This document shows, piece by piece, positions 35,301 to 44,000 of a stretch of 64,000 bases of DNA. The notes beneath the pieces are model-generated. The model was not told where the DNA came from and ran no database searches. It worked only from the letters and a program-made list of their open reading frames with translations. The stretch lies in NCBI GenBank assembly GCA_964545075.1, contig CAZJFS010000001.1, positions 1 to 64,000 of the forward strand, given 5' to 3'. Positions within the stretch are counted from its first letter, which is position 1. The number at the start of each line of letters is the position of its first letter. Made by a program: the position numbers and the translations under genes. The stretch comes from DAOPXV01 sp035352535 (GTDB lineage: Bacteria; Muiribacteriota; UBA9980).

Positions 35301-36505
35301 ACGTTCACGGGATTATCGGAAACCGCCTTGAGCTGCGTCAGTACGGGCGAAACGGTATCTATCACGTATGTGACCCTGGCGATATCGGAATCGGACATGC
35401 CTTCCTTTAAAGCTATCGCGGCTATCGTTGTCGTCGAATTAATAACTATCGGTTTCCCATCGTATATATTAAAATTCGTAAGTCCGATCTTTCCCGGATA
35501 ACTCAAAGAATATTTAATTATGGCGCCAGGCGTATCGCACGATATTAAAACTTCGGTGGTATAATTTAAATTGCCTTCGGCGCGGTTGAATTTAGGCGCG
35601 GCCGCTTTTTCAAGCGGGATTATTTTATCGGTAAAATCCTTTATCGAACCGGCCTGATCCGAGTTTGAATCGATCGTCGATCCTGAAACGGTTATTGACG
35701 CGGCGAGTTGATTTTGCGATATAACGCTTTGAGCGCCGGAATACTTGACTATATTTATAAACGTTTTTAAAAGATCCGTCGCGTTCGATAATTTCAAGGG
35801 TATAAAAGACGCCTTGAAATTTTCAGAAATATTTGAATCGCTCACAACCGATACCGTTTTAACCGCTTTCGCGAGTTCCGATACAATGGATGTCCCGCCG
35901 CAGCTTTTTTCGATCTGATCGTCGGCCGGCGTTTTCCGGCCGTCATAGTTTAAATTAAAAATATCATTCGCGGACTCGATCTCCGTTGTGGAGTTCGATA
36001 TTATTGAAAACATGCCGATCTTTTTTTCAGCGGCTAAAAGCGCCCGGACTGTTGAATTTTCATCAATGTTTATTCCTGATAATTTTATTTTTTTAACTTT
36101 ATCCGGTATCTCGGACGAGGCCGGAATTTTTCCGAATACGCACTGATATAATATTCTGCCGTTCGAATTATTTTTTATAACGATCCTCGCGGTTATCGAC
36201 GAGGCGCCGGTTGGAACGCTCGCAACATATGAATCGCCGTTTATCGCTACGCTTCCGATCGCTATATTTTCGTTATCGGCGTCAACGACCGAAATGGAAA
36301 TTTTAGCGCTTGATGGGGCCGCGTTGTTTTTCGGCGATATCAGAGGCGCGGACATCGCCGCGGCATTAAATTTTCCTTCCACCTCGATGGTTTTAGCCGC
36401 CTGACCGACGCCGGTTCCTGAATCGCTCCCGCCGCAGCCTGATATTGATAGAGTAATTATCAAGCAGAAAAATAAAAAAAATTTTTGAGAATAACGGTAA
36501 ATCAT
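32309..36505 (-). CDS. Giant lipoprotein with C-terminal M30-like metalloprotease domain
   Basis: A 1398-aa protein with a lipobox (ISGC, Cys24 followed by GGSDSG). In order it shows: an N-terminal region of unknown fold; a chitobiase-C-like domain (about 310-390, SCDTPGAIIKYSL); an Ig-like domain; two carboxypeptidase-regulatory-like domains (about 490-660, GYFNFSNLSPGDYILSA and GTVSFAELTEGVYKLEI); and cadherin/PKD-like repeats (about 690-900). The C-terminal catalytic domain has HEFQH (about residue 1175) and downstream WLDEGLS, a Glu-zincin pattern close to the M30 (hyicolysin) family. It is a surface-anchored protease. AAAGGAGC precedes the ATG. Confidence 0.82.
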   Translation of the reverse strand: MIYRYSQKFFLFFCLIITLSISGCGGSDSGTGVGQAAKTIEVEGKFNAAAMSAPLISPKNNAAPSSAKISISVVDADNENIAIGSVAINGDSYVASVPTGASSITARIVIKNNSNGRILYQCVFGKIPASSEIPDKVKKIKLSGINIDENSTVRALLAAEKKIGMFSIISNSTTEIESANDIFNLNYDGRKTPADDQIEKSCGGTSIVSELAKAVKTVSVVSDSNISENFKASFIPLKLSNATDLLKTFINIVKYSGAQSVISQNQLAASITVSGSTIDSNSDQAGSIKDFTDKIIPLEKAAAPKFNRAEGNLNYTTEVLISCDTPGAIIKYSLSYPGKIGLTNFNIYDGKPIVINSTTTIAAIALKEGMSDSDIARVTYVIDTVSPVLTQLKAVSDNPVNVNYARAGDTIKLTFTANEPLGGMPGVKINGHIVGASKIDGENYIASYVMTTNEVEGIVNFNIDITDLAGNNGNYYRSTGITYYAIRSISNLNGYVIYGNTSKTDEAGVSVDGAAVELRRKNEPNSNPLFSTSTSKMGYFNFSNLSPGDYILSASLKKNSNKTVLKNETIVSIASETPEYIMPKPLELLNASTLEITVTDGSGAPLQSARVFLNDIKNLYTNKKGTVSFAELTEGVYKLEIIKEGYINKIEYITAGEAERKSTFVLSPSNPEIKPLSVSELLINKTGYEIYESDTLSVSVTSDNPNNGSLKFAWQVSGGLIEGTTETVANNLKRSEIKWAAPVLGTDCIGLAKNYSVSVSVEDGKTPSTSRAIMISVVKRSAGKISITSTPASTAVLNAAYGYKITVTDEKSNIIDPSKLSYDIRSNPSVENDKTFKLNKESGEITWQPAVRGKFDLILKASYAAGGNYAVQQFSVKCDDYIDELKSGETFSKTVLKPGSGLSVTLKNLKTSEYVIAMPYNTSETDISSYNMSFYKANADNSIPKMASVAPPSRAAEFEQSVYDNKMAAQMKFEINKRKRDFEFLKKFGKYMNQGGDSSKAPLKQAAEPVLGSQKDFMVETTDKTVDNGWAKVPATLMAYGKHCYVYVEKNIPASYIAVDSEYAKKFAESFDADYEKITSVFGSEPNPGLDGDSRVYIFATHYVNMQDAAGYFAFNDTVTQRRFDEESSPDLTGNNGTGQKYYSNEKEMFYIYLPDASSKGPQYVKFISYVLEHEFQHMVNFYQHSLLIEDFFNVSTASYEAFLTYLWLDEGLSMYSGDVCGFKEVFTYHRYYLLKVEDSSLLSFTNYENYGLSYLFTKYLVEQGATPANLVKSDKIDIKNAEAEIISKNIAANFGEFYENFISTLYLSNTGITSDARYNYKSINLRTVMEAYDRKYLFNGPAITAEMSSPASYNGVCKKQYSHNVIKCAAPEQGDHKLTLTGGNTDKTGLVILRIKK

Positions 36506-36972
36506 TTTTAGCTCCTTTTATTATTATATTATTATATGAAATCAAAGACTATTTTATAGCAAAAGGCGTTTAATTATTTTTCAAATGTGTTACAAAACCG
36601 GATTTTTAAAAGAATAGATCGCATAATTTTTAAAATTATGAATTAATTATTATCAGAACCGGTATTTTATCAAAATTCTTTTGAACCGTCAAGATGTTTT
36701 TGTCTGGTACTATTTTCATAATATTAATCAGTTAATATATTCCCGCATTAAAATATAACCAGGCGTAGAAATCAGGAAAGCGGCTGAAAAATATACTTTT
36801 TAAAATAACGGCGTCTGATAAATCGGACGCCTTGAATTATGATGTCAAATTTTTGTGATAATGTCCTGTTGAATTATGATTGAAATCAGACTGATTTTAT
36901 GTTAGAATATCTTTTCGTAATGGATTCGAGTATAATATTAAAATTCTTAAAAATGTTACAAATGAAGCTTTT
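36506..36972. other. 467-nt divergent intergenic region with promoters and hairpin
   Basis: No ORF is supported. The region is AT-rich, with TATAAT-like boxes toward the lipoprotein gene, two ACCGG-containing boxes (36597, 36658) and a hairpin at 36810-36831 (GGCGTCTGA with TCGGACGCC, loop TAAA). The promoter for the next gene is at 36880-36908. The hairpin lacks a good T-run on either strand, so it may be an operator or RNA structure rather than a terminator. Confidence 0.5.
36880..36908 (+). promoter_or_regulatory. Promoter for the C39-like protease gene
   Basis: TTGAAA (36880-36885), a 17-nt spacer and TAGAAT (36903-36908), about 60 nt before the start codon. Confidence 0.55.
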
Positions 36973-38028
36973 ATGTTAATGCAATCCCTCAAGTTATTTT
37001 ATATAATATCTTTTTTCATCGGTTATCTTATTGGAAATAAGATATTAAATGTTTATGGCAGCCCTTTTTCAAACAAGCCCCTTAACAAAAAAATAAACGC
37101 CGGCATCTTACTTTTTTTTATTTTTCTGGTCTGCCTCGCGGCCTTTATACGGTTCGCCTTCGATATAGAGCTCTATCTTCCGCAGTTTATGAGAATGCAC
37201 GCCACGCACTTTAAATGGTGGGGCGTCGAACTTGTTTTTTCGGCCATATTCGGCTTTACTTACGGGCTTTATATGAAAGAGCCGCGCGGGGTCAGAGTCC
37301 GGCTGATATTGACCTCAGCCATCCTCTTTTCATTCATATTCGCGGGTGAATTTTTCTATACGCGCCCGATATTTGATCAGTGCAAAGACACGGTAAAAGA
37401 CGGCGTCGTTTTTCAATCGTTTCAATCCACCTGCGGCCCCGCCTCGCTCGCTAATCTTCTGCGCCAGTTCGGCATTACCGCGAGCGAAAAAGACGTCGCC
37501 AGAGCCGCCAGAACTCGCTATACCGGAACGACGGGCGACGAACTCGTAACATCCATCGAAAAACTCGGCGTGAAAATGTACGCGCACTATTTCAAGGTGC
37601 CGCTCGAAAAAATAGAACTTCTGGGGCTTCCTTGTGTTTTCAGTTTTGGCGAGGAACATTTCGTGATGTTTTTGAGTAAAAGAAAGCATCTATATCAGTG
37701 CATCGATCCTTCCATCGGAAATATCACCATGAAAAAAGACGATCTGATGAAGGAATGGGACGGCAAATCAATCTTCATATTCGGCGAGGACTTTGTTTTT
37801 TATATGACGCCGGGCGAGAAAAACGAAAAAATAATCCCGCTGAAAAAAGCCCTCGTTAAAATATTTGAAAAAAACGGTCGGAAAGCGGAGATACCGCTGG
37901 ATGATCGCTTCGACGAAAAATTCAGCGCATGCCTTAACGAATTTAAAGCCGAAAAAAAAATAATGGAAGAACCGGGGCTCAACCCTTTCGTGAACCTTTT
38001 AATATTCGCGGACGCTTCTAAAAAGTGA
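36973..38028 (+). CDS. Membrane protein with C39-like cysteine peptidase domain
   Basis: A 351-aa protein. The first about 130 residues hold four hydrophobic helices (YIISFFIGYLIG, GILLFFIFLVCLAAFI, LVFSAIFGFTYG, LILTSAILFSFIFAG). A papain-like C39 domain (about 145-275) follows, with catalytic Cys in STCGPASLANLLRQFG, His in EEHFVMF and Asp in CIDPSIG. C39 domains usually trim double-glycine leader peptides inside ABC exporters; here there is no ATPase, so the substrate is unknown. No clear ribosome site; an ATG at 36979 is an alternative start. The histidine kinase follows 14 nt later. Confidence 0.8.
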   Translation: MLMQSLKLFYIISFFIGYLIGNKILNVYGSPFSNKPLNKKINAGILLFFIFLVCLAAFIRFAFDIELYLPQFMRMHATHFKWWGVELVFSAIFGFTYGLYMKEPRGVRVRLILTSAILFSFIFAGEFFYTRPIFDQCKDTVKDGVVFQSFQSTCGPASLANLLRQFGITASEKDVARAARTRYTGTTGDELVTSIEKLGVKMYAHYFKVPLEKIELLGLPCVFSFGEEHFVMFLSKRKHLYQCIDPSIGNITMKKDDLMKEWDGKSIFIFGEDFVFYMTPGEKNEKIIPLKKALVKIFEKNGRKAEIPLDDRFDEKFSACLNEFKAEKKIMEEPGLNPFVNLLIFADASKK

Positions 38029-38042
38029 GGTTTTGAAAACAA

Positions 38043-40265
38043 ATGACCGAAGATAATTTTTTCATTCGCGTGGAAGATCTAAAACCCGGAAGCCACTTGT
38101 GTTTTCTTTATAAAGAAGAGCGCGAGCACGAATTATTTTTCACTTCCTATATCAAATTAGGCCTTGAGCGAAACGAGAAAATCATTTATTTCAACCACCT
38201 TCATGATAAAAGCATCATTATTTCATATTTAAACAAAGCCGGCATGGACGCCGACGGTTTCATAAAAAAAGGCCAGCTCGTATTCTTAAATTTCGTCGAA
38301 ACCTTTTTTCATGGCGGCGAGTGCGAACCTGACGCGATACTTCAATGGTTCTCGGCCCAGATAAAAGCAGCGGTTGACGAAGGCTACAACGCTTTGCGCT
38401 CGACCGCCGAAATGGGCTGGATGATAGAAAAATGGCCGGAACTTCAAAAAAATATCATAAGTTATGAGGCTAAAATAAACGACTTCGTTCCTAAAAATAA
38501 ATTCGTATGGATATGCCAGTACGATAGAAACATTTTCAGTTCCGAAATTTTACTCACGCTTTTAAACCTTCACGATTATATTTATATTGAAAACAGGGCA
38601 TATATCAACAAACATCCGGTTAAAGCCAGCGAACTCGCGAATAATTTTTATGAGCCGATCCTGAAAAAATGGATTGAAACGGTTATCGGATATAACGAAA
38701 CCATAAAAGTCCTCGACGAAAGCCGCCAACGGTATAAACTTCTGACCGAAAACCTGAGCGCGTTGATATGCGAAATCGACATCACGGGCGCTTACACCTA
38801 TATCAATCCCGCTTACGAAAAAGTAATGGACTATTCTTCAAAAGACCTTATCGGACATATCGTTTCAGAATTTATTCACCCCGAAGACCTTTTGAGAGCG
38901 ATAGATGATTTCAATACAATAGTCAATTCGTGCCAACCCATAACCCGCGAGTGGCGTTTCAAACATAAAAACGGCGAATGGCGCTGGTTCGAATGCGTCG
39001 TCAGTATTTATACCGATAAAAACGGATTTAAAAAAATAGTCGCCGTCTCAAACGATATCACCGACCGTAAAAAAGTTGAAGCTGAAATTTTAAAGGCTAA
39101 ATTTGCCGCCGAGGAGGCGAACAGGGCCAAAAGCATGTTCCTGGCGAATATGAGCCATGAAATAAGAACGCCCATGAACGGCATAATAGGGTTTACAAGC
39201 CTTCTTGAACATACCCAGATCAACGCCGAACAGCATGAATTTCTGGAAATGATAAAGATGTCCGCAAAACATTTGTTAACCCTGATAAACGATATACTTG
39301 ATTTTTCGAAGGTCGAAGCCGGAAAATTAATCCTCAACAGAGAATCCATAAACATCAGCGAACTTGTATACAAAACCGTTTCGCTTATGGAAAATACGGC
39401 GAAGCGAAAAGGGATCTATTTAAAATGCAGCGTGAGCGAAAACTTAAATTACAGGATCATGGGCGATAATCTCAGATTGAAACAAATTCTGACCAACCTC
39501 ATCGATAACGCTATCAAATTCACATATTCCGGCGGCGTCGAAGTCTGCATCACCGAAGTCGAGAACGATAAAGATAAAGCTCTTCTGGCTTTTTCAGTAA
39601 AAGATACGGGAATCGGCGTTTTGGAAAGTAAAATAACCGAGATGTTTGAATCGTTCAAACAGCTTGACGGTTCAAACACAAGAAAATACGGAGGAACCGG
39701 CCTTGGCCTCGCCATAGTCAAAAATCTCGTTGAAATGATGGGCGGCGTCATAAGGGTAAAAAGCGGACTGAATATAGGAAGCGAATTCATGTTCGCGATA
39801 CCTTTTAAAATTTCGCGCGAAACGGATAAGCGGTTGCACGAGCTTAAAGAAACCATTAAGAGAGAAGGTATCGGCTTGATCGGAGGAAAACTGAGCATCC
39901 TTCTGGTCGAAGACGACGCCATGAGCCAGAAGCTTATCCACTCGATACTCGAAAGAAAAGCGGCCGGATCGTTCCTTGAAGTGGCTGAAAACGGCCTTGA
40001 AGCGATTGAAATGATTAAAAGTAAAAACTACGATCTTATTCTGATGGACGGGCAGCTGCCTGAAATGGACGGCTTCGCTACGACCAGAATGATACGCGAG
40101 CGCGAGCGTTTCAGCAAAACGCATGTTCCAGTTATAGCGGTAACGGCTTTTGCCATAAGCGGGGACCGCGAAAGATTCATAGAAGCCGGCGCCGACGATT
40201 ATATCACTAAACCGATAGACGAGAACGAACTTTTCGACAAGATCGAAAAATTCTTATATTATTGA
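38043..40265 (+). CDS. Hybrid histidine kinase: MEDS-PAS-HisKA-HATPase-REC
   Basis: A 740-aa soluble sensor. Residues about 10-185 match the MEDS/DcmR sensory domain (GSHLCFLYKEEREHELFF, IIYFNHLHDK, STAEMGW). PAS spans about 228-350 (ITGAYTYINPAYEKVMDYSS, GEWRWFECVV). HisKA holds the phospho-His in NMSHEIRTPMNG (about 371). HATPase has NLIDNAIKFT, DTGIGV and YGGTGLGLAI. A C-terminal receiver (about 618-740) has phospho-Asp in LILMDGQLPEMDG and Lys in TKPID. There is no membrane segment or output domain, so it probably signals through a phosphotransfer protein. Its end overlaps the convergent hydantoinase by 12 nt. Confidence 0.9.
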   Translation: MTEDNFFIRVEDLKPGSHLCFLYKEEREHELFFTSYIKLGLERNEKIIYFNHLHDKSIIISYLNKAGMDADGFIKKGQLVFLNFVETFFHGGECEPDAILQWFSAQIKAAVDEGYNALRSTAEMGWMIEKWPELQKNIISYEAKINDFVPKNKFVWICQYDRNIFSSEILLTLLNLHDYIYIENRAYINKHPVKASELANNFYEPILKKWIETVIGYNETIKVLDESRQRYKLLTENLSALICEIDITGAYTYINPAYEKVMDYSSKDLIGHIVSEFIHPEDLLRAIDDFNTIVNSCQPITREWRFKHKNGEWRWFECVVSIYTDKNGFKKIVAVSNDITDRKKVEAEILKAKFAAEEANRAKSMFLANMSHEIRTPMNGIIGFTSLLEHTQINAEQHEFLEMIKMSAKHLLTLINDILDFSKVEAGKLILNRESINISELVYKTVSLMENTAKRKGIYLKCSVSENLNYRIMGDNLRLKQILTNLIDNAIKFTYSGGVEVCITEVENDKDKALLAFSVKDTGIGVLESKITEMFESFKQLDGSNTRKYGGTGLGLAIVKNLVEMMGGVIRVKSGLNIGSEFMFAIPFKISRETDKRLHELKETIKREGIGLIGGKLSILLVEDDAMSQKLIHSILERKAAGSFLEVAENGLEAIEMIKSKNYDLILMDGQLPEMDGFATTRMIRERERFSKTHVPVIAVTAFAISGDRERFIEAGADDYITKPIDENELFDKIEKFLYY

Positions 40266-41654
40266 TTCGCAACAATTGAATTTGCTTCTCTTCAGATATT
40301 TTCCATGCGTTTTAACGCCGCAGAAATTCGAGCCCTTCGCTATTATTTTACCGCGCGATATCGTTAATGTTACCATGCCGTCTAACGAAAAATTCTCATA
40401 AGCCGAATAATCGGCCTTATAATTTAAGTCTTTTATATTTATGACGCCTTTTTTACCTGGATCTATCAGCGTAAAATCCGCATCGGAACCAACGGCTATG
40501 GAACCTTTTCGAGGATAAAGGCCGAATAGTTTCGCGGGATTGGTCGACATTACCGCGGCAAAACGATTTTTAGATATTTTTCCTTTTTTCACGCCATAAG
40601 AATATATCAGGTTTACGCGCTCGCCGATGCCGGGAGCGCCGTTGGGTATTTTCGTAAAATCGTTTTTCCCGATATCCTTCTGGCCTTTAAACATAAACGA
40701 GCAGTGGTCCGTAGCGATGACCTGAATAAAACCGTCGCGAAGGGCGTTCCAGATGATATCGTTGCCGGAGGCGGCGCGAAGAGGAGGCGACATGACATAT
40801 TTCGCGGCCTCGAAACCGTTCTTATGGTAAAGCTGGTTCGATAACAGCAAATATTGCGGGCAGGTCTCGGCATATACCGGAAGTCCGGCGGCGCGGGCGG
40901 CCTTGATTTCATCGAGGCCTTCATTGCTGCTTAAATGAACTATGTATAGCGGCATCCGGCAATATTGAGCAAGCGCTATTCCGCGGTGTATGGCTTCGGA
41001 TTCGGCTATCGCCGGATGAGCAGCCTCGTGAAATTCGGGCCCTGACTTTCCTTCGGAATGGAGTTTTTTCATCGAATGTTCTAAAATATCGCCATTTTCA
41101 GCGTGAAGCGTAACTAGCGCCCCGTGTTTTTTAGCCAGATCAAGTATTTCGAGAAACTGGATGTCGGATATGCGCATCGCGGCGTACGCAAAAAAAGTCT
41201 TGAAGCTGGTTATGCCTTCCTTTTCGACAAGCTCGGCTACCTCGGACGCCACGCGGTCATTCACTTCGACGAGAGTAATGTGAAAAGCGTAATCCACGGC
41301 GGAATTGCCATCCGAGCGCTCGCGCCAGTATGCAAGGGCGTCTGAAAGCCTCTGGCCGCGCTTCGGGTTCGCGAAATCGATTATCGTCGTCGTCCCGCCG
41401 CAAGCCGCGGCCATCGTGCCGCTTTCAAAATCGTCGGCGGTGGTTATATTATTTCCGCACGGCATATCCAGATGGGTGTGAACGTCGATCGCGCCCGGAT
41501 AAATTTCAAGGCCGGAAGCGTCTATTACTTCGCAACCGGAAGGCGGGTTTATATTTTCGGCTATCTGTCTTATTTTTTCGCCTTCAACAAGAATGTCCGC
41601 TTTATAAGTTTCACAGGCCGTAATGACGGTCCCGTTCTTTATTATCATGGACAA
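40254..41654 (-). CDS. Dihydropyrimidinase / D-hydantoinase family amidohydrolase
   Basis: A 466-aa protein with the metal-binding HTH in DVHTHLDMP, the Lys expected to be carboxylated in TSFKTFFAYA, LHAENGD, VHLSSNEG, and the catalytic ATDHCSF followed by IPNGAPGIGERV. It opens cyclic diamides such as dihydropyrimidines or hydantoins in the cytosol. TTG at 41654 is 8 nt from GGAGG and is preferred over the ATG at 41648, which is 14 nt away. Together with the nucleoside importer it hints at pyrimidine or hydantoin use, but the genes are 27 kb apart. Confidence 0.88.
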   Translation of the reverse strand: MSMIIKNGTVITACETYKADILVEGEKIRQIAENINPPSGCEVIDASGLEIYPGAIDVHTHLDMPCGNNITTADDFESGTMAAACGGTTTIIDFANPKRGQRLSDALAYWRERSDGNSAVDYAFHITLVEVNDRVASEVAELVEKEGITSFKTFFAYAAMRISDIQFLEILDLAKKHGALVTLHAENGDILEHSMKKLHSEGKSGPEFHEAAHPAIAESEAIHRGIALAQYCRMPLYIVHLSSNEGLDEIKAARAAGLPVYAETCPQYLLLSNQLYHKNGFEAAKYVMSPPLRAASGNDIIWNALRDGFIQVIATDHCSFMFKGQKDIGKNDFTKIPNGAPGIGERVNLIYSYGVKKGKISKNRFAAVMSTNPAKLFGLYPRKGSIAVGSDADFTLIDPGKKGVINIKDLNYKADYSAYENFSLDGMVTLTISRGKIIAKGSNFCGVKTHGKYLKRSKFNCCESII

Positions 41655-41747
41655 TTTTAGCCCTCCCGAAAGATTCGTTAAAAGTTAAGAATTTTCAGTT
41701 ATATTATACACCAATTCGGGCTAATTTTGAATACGAATTGATATTTT

Positions 41748-42350
41748 TTAATGTTGGAATTTTTCCTTGACGTTTTTAAGGCCGCCTGAAATTTTTTCAA
41801 AAGTTTCGCCTGTATAATATTCTTTCATCCTGTTGGTATCGCTTAACGGCTCTTTCTCATCTTCACCGTCTTTTTCAAACCTTATGGTTATAAGAACGAC
41901 AAGAAGGTAAGCGATCAGAAGCATCGTATTAACGAAATCGGCCCTGTAAAAAGATTCAAGGACCGCCGCGCTTTCTATCTTGCCGCGATTTTTAGCTATT
42001 TCAAGCGCGCTGGTTCCGTTAACGTCGGTTTTATCGTATCTGGCGCCGTATTTTAATAGCAGGGAAACAGTTTCGGCATTATCCGACGGACTCATAGCGG
42101 CAAACATAAGAAGGGTCGTTCCGCCAGGACCCGCGGCGTTCACATTCTCGCCTTTTTCAAGAAACGATCTTAAACTTGCCGAATCGCCGCGATACGCAGC
42201 CGCCATAGCCGCCGTCATAACGGGGCCGGCCTGTTGTTCTTCCGGGCCGCCGCTTTTAAAGGTCTGACCATAAGCCATATTAACGAAAATCAATGATAAA
42301 ACGATCGAATATAATATGTTTTTATAGAAGCGGTAAAATAAGTTTTTCAT
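41748..42350 (-). CDS. Secreted/membrane ankyrin-repeat protein
   Basis: A 200-aa protein with a signal peptide (about 1-28, ending AYGQ), about three ankyrin repeats (about 40-130, GGTTLLMFAAMSPSDNAETVSLLLKYGA as the best, quoted in part) and one C-terminal membrane helix (FVNTMLLIAYLLVVLITI) with a short polar tail. The ankyrin part is probably periplasmic. AGGGA precedes the ATG. It lies 190 nt downstream of the hydrocarbon operon on the same strand and may be a separate unit. Confidence 0.78.
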   Translation of the reverse strand: MKNLFYRFYKNILYSIVLSLIFVNMAYGQTFKSGGPEEQQAGPVMTAAMAAAYRGDSASLRSFLEKGENVNAAGPGGTTLLMFAAMSPSDNAETVSLLLKYGARYDKTDVNGTSALEIAKNRGKIESAAVLESFYRADFVNTMLLIAYLLVVLITIRFEKDGEDEKEPLSDTNRMKEYYTGETFEKISGGLKNVKEKFQH

Positions 42351-42540
42351 ATTTATCGTCCCTGCCTTTCTTAAGCGCCATCCCTGGCTACTTGTAATCC
42401 TGGCTTTCTTGCTTCAGTTATCGGCCGGACGTGATAAATCAGATACACCGCTTTTAAAAATAGAACAGTTGAAAATGCTGGCATAGTGAAGCGGCAATGT
42501 ATTTAAAAACATTGTAAAACATACTGTTTTTAAAAATGAA
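42351..42540 (-). other. 190-nt spacer after the ole operon; possible structured leader
   Basis: Near the operon end there is only a weak hairpin (CAATGT 42495-42500 with ACATTG 42509-42514). Closer to the ankyrin gene, the minus strand at 42430-42375 has two AGCCAGG repeats and a possible closing helix GCC(G)AT/ATGGC. No known riboswitch consensus fits well. Confidence 0.3.
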
Positions 42541-43941
42541 TTAATTTTTCATTAAAAAATGAAGATTGGCGATCGAAATGCCGCTTAAGATGGCCCCGAT
42601 AATGCCAAGAAATCCCTGATCGGTGCCGCAAATAAAAAGATTTTCAATATGGGTCGTTCCGTTCTTCGACTTGTTCTCGGCGCCGTAAACCGCGCCGTTT
42701 ATATGGCCGGTAAAGCGTTTAACGGTCTTGGGCGTGAAAATATCGTAAAATTTGATCATATCCTCTTCGAAATCAGGAATATATCTTTTAACCGTATCAA
42801 TAGTTCTTATAAGGACGTCATCTTTGGCTTTTCTGTATTCGTCGCGTTCAAGCGATTCCCATATATCGTGGTTTGCCATGTTGGTCACTCGAAGCATATT
42901 GTCCCGAAGGGGTTTTTCATATTTAAAATTATTGGGGCAGCAGAGCACTCCGCTAGAATAATCAACTATTTCGTGAGGCATTCTGTAATTGAATTTTTCA
43001 GAATCGTTATAAAAAATTATAGTGTGCTTATGGCCGAGATCCGCCGGAGGCTTATCGAGAAGAAGTATGACCTCGGTAAATGAAAGTTTTCCGGGCTTAG
43101 CGTCTTTCGAACGCCTTTCACTTTCCGGCCTGTCGGAACACATATCGAGGGTTTCGGGAAGCCCGATAGACGATAATATTTTCGGCGCGGATAGTTCCTC
43201 GCCCGAATCGAGCGTGACTGAAACGGCGCGTCCGTCCTTGATATTGATGGATTTAACCCCGGTTTTGAGACGCAATTCACCGCCGCTTTCAGCGAGCCGC
43301 CTTTCAAGCATCGAAATTATGCGGCGCACCCCTTCATAGGGACGCGAAAACCCTTCAAGGAATATACTTTTAAACATTATTACAAACTGGCCGAATTCCA
43401 TATCGTTCTCTATTGCGCTACCGTAGTATGAAAGCGGGCAAAAGATCATTTCGACGAGCAGCGGATCTTTTATAAAGCCGGAAACAATATCCCGCGCTGA
43501 AAGAGGTTTCGCATTCAGATCGAGTTCATTATAACTTTTGACGTGGGATAACAATTTTTCGAAATTATCCTTTTCGGCTGGAAATGCTTCATGGATGCCG
43601 GATCTGAAATATTGAAAATCATTAGTGAAATTAAGAGTGGCGCCTTTGAAATTGATCTGGGAGCCGGCCTGAGGAAAGAGGCCGAAATCCTCGTGCTTAA
43701 GCCGAAGCTGGCGCAGGATCTTCAGAAAAGGAGTGAGCTGTTTTGTTTCAGGCGGAACAAAATTGGTCATCGCGTGAAGGCCGACGTCTAAGTCGTAACC
43801 CCCGCGCCTGTAATAAGAATTCAGCCCGCCGGCGGCGAAGTGACGTTCTAAAAGGCAGACTTTACGCCCATAATGGGACAGCCTTATGCCGGCGGCAAGA
43901 GCTGACATTCCCGCGCCTATTATTATAGCGTCGTAAGACAA
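42541..43941 (-). CDS. Phytoene-desaturase/CrtISO-like FAD oxidoreductase
   Basis: A 466-aa flavoprotein. The N-terminus has the dinucleotide-binding fold (AIIIGAGMSALAAGIRL, ending ERHFAAGGLNSYYRRGGYDLDVGLHAM). The C-terminus has the family's FICGTDQGFLGIIGAILSGI FAD-binding block. This family desaturates, isomerises or saturates polyene and acyl chains. Start is TTG at 43941, with GGAG 7 nt upstream. It lies 59 nt after the ACP gene as last gene of the ole operon, so the likely substrate is an acyl-ACP or the olefin, not a carotenoid; no carotenoid synthase is nearby. Confidence 0.85.
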   Translation of the reverse strand: MSYDAIIIGAGMSALAAGIRLSHYGRKVCLLERHFAAGGLNSYYRRGGYDLDVGLHAMTNFVPPETKQLTPFLKILRQLRLKHEDFGLFPQAGSQINFKGATLNFTNDFQYFRSGIHEAFPAEKDNFEKLLSHVKSYNELDLNAKPLSARDIVSGFIKDPLLVEMIFCPLSYYGSAIENDMEFGQFVIMFKSIFLEGFSRPYEGVRRIISMLERRLAESGGELRLKTGVKSINIKDGRAVSVTLDSGEELSAPKILSSIGLPETLDMCSDRPESERRSKDAKPGKLSFTEVILLLDKPPADLGHKHTIIFYNDSEKFNYRMPHEIVDYSSGVLCCPNNFKYEKPLRDNMLRVTNMANHDIWESLERDEYRKAKDDVLIRTIDTVKRYIPDFEEDMIKFYDIFTPKTVKRFTGHINGAVYGAENKSKNGTTHIENLFICGTDQGFLGIIGAILSGISIANLHFLMKN

Positions 43942-44000
43942 TTTTACGCTCCACGCAAAAAAAATCGGAATCGGTCTATTGTTCGCCGGCGGCAGCCGGA

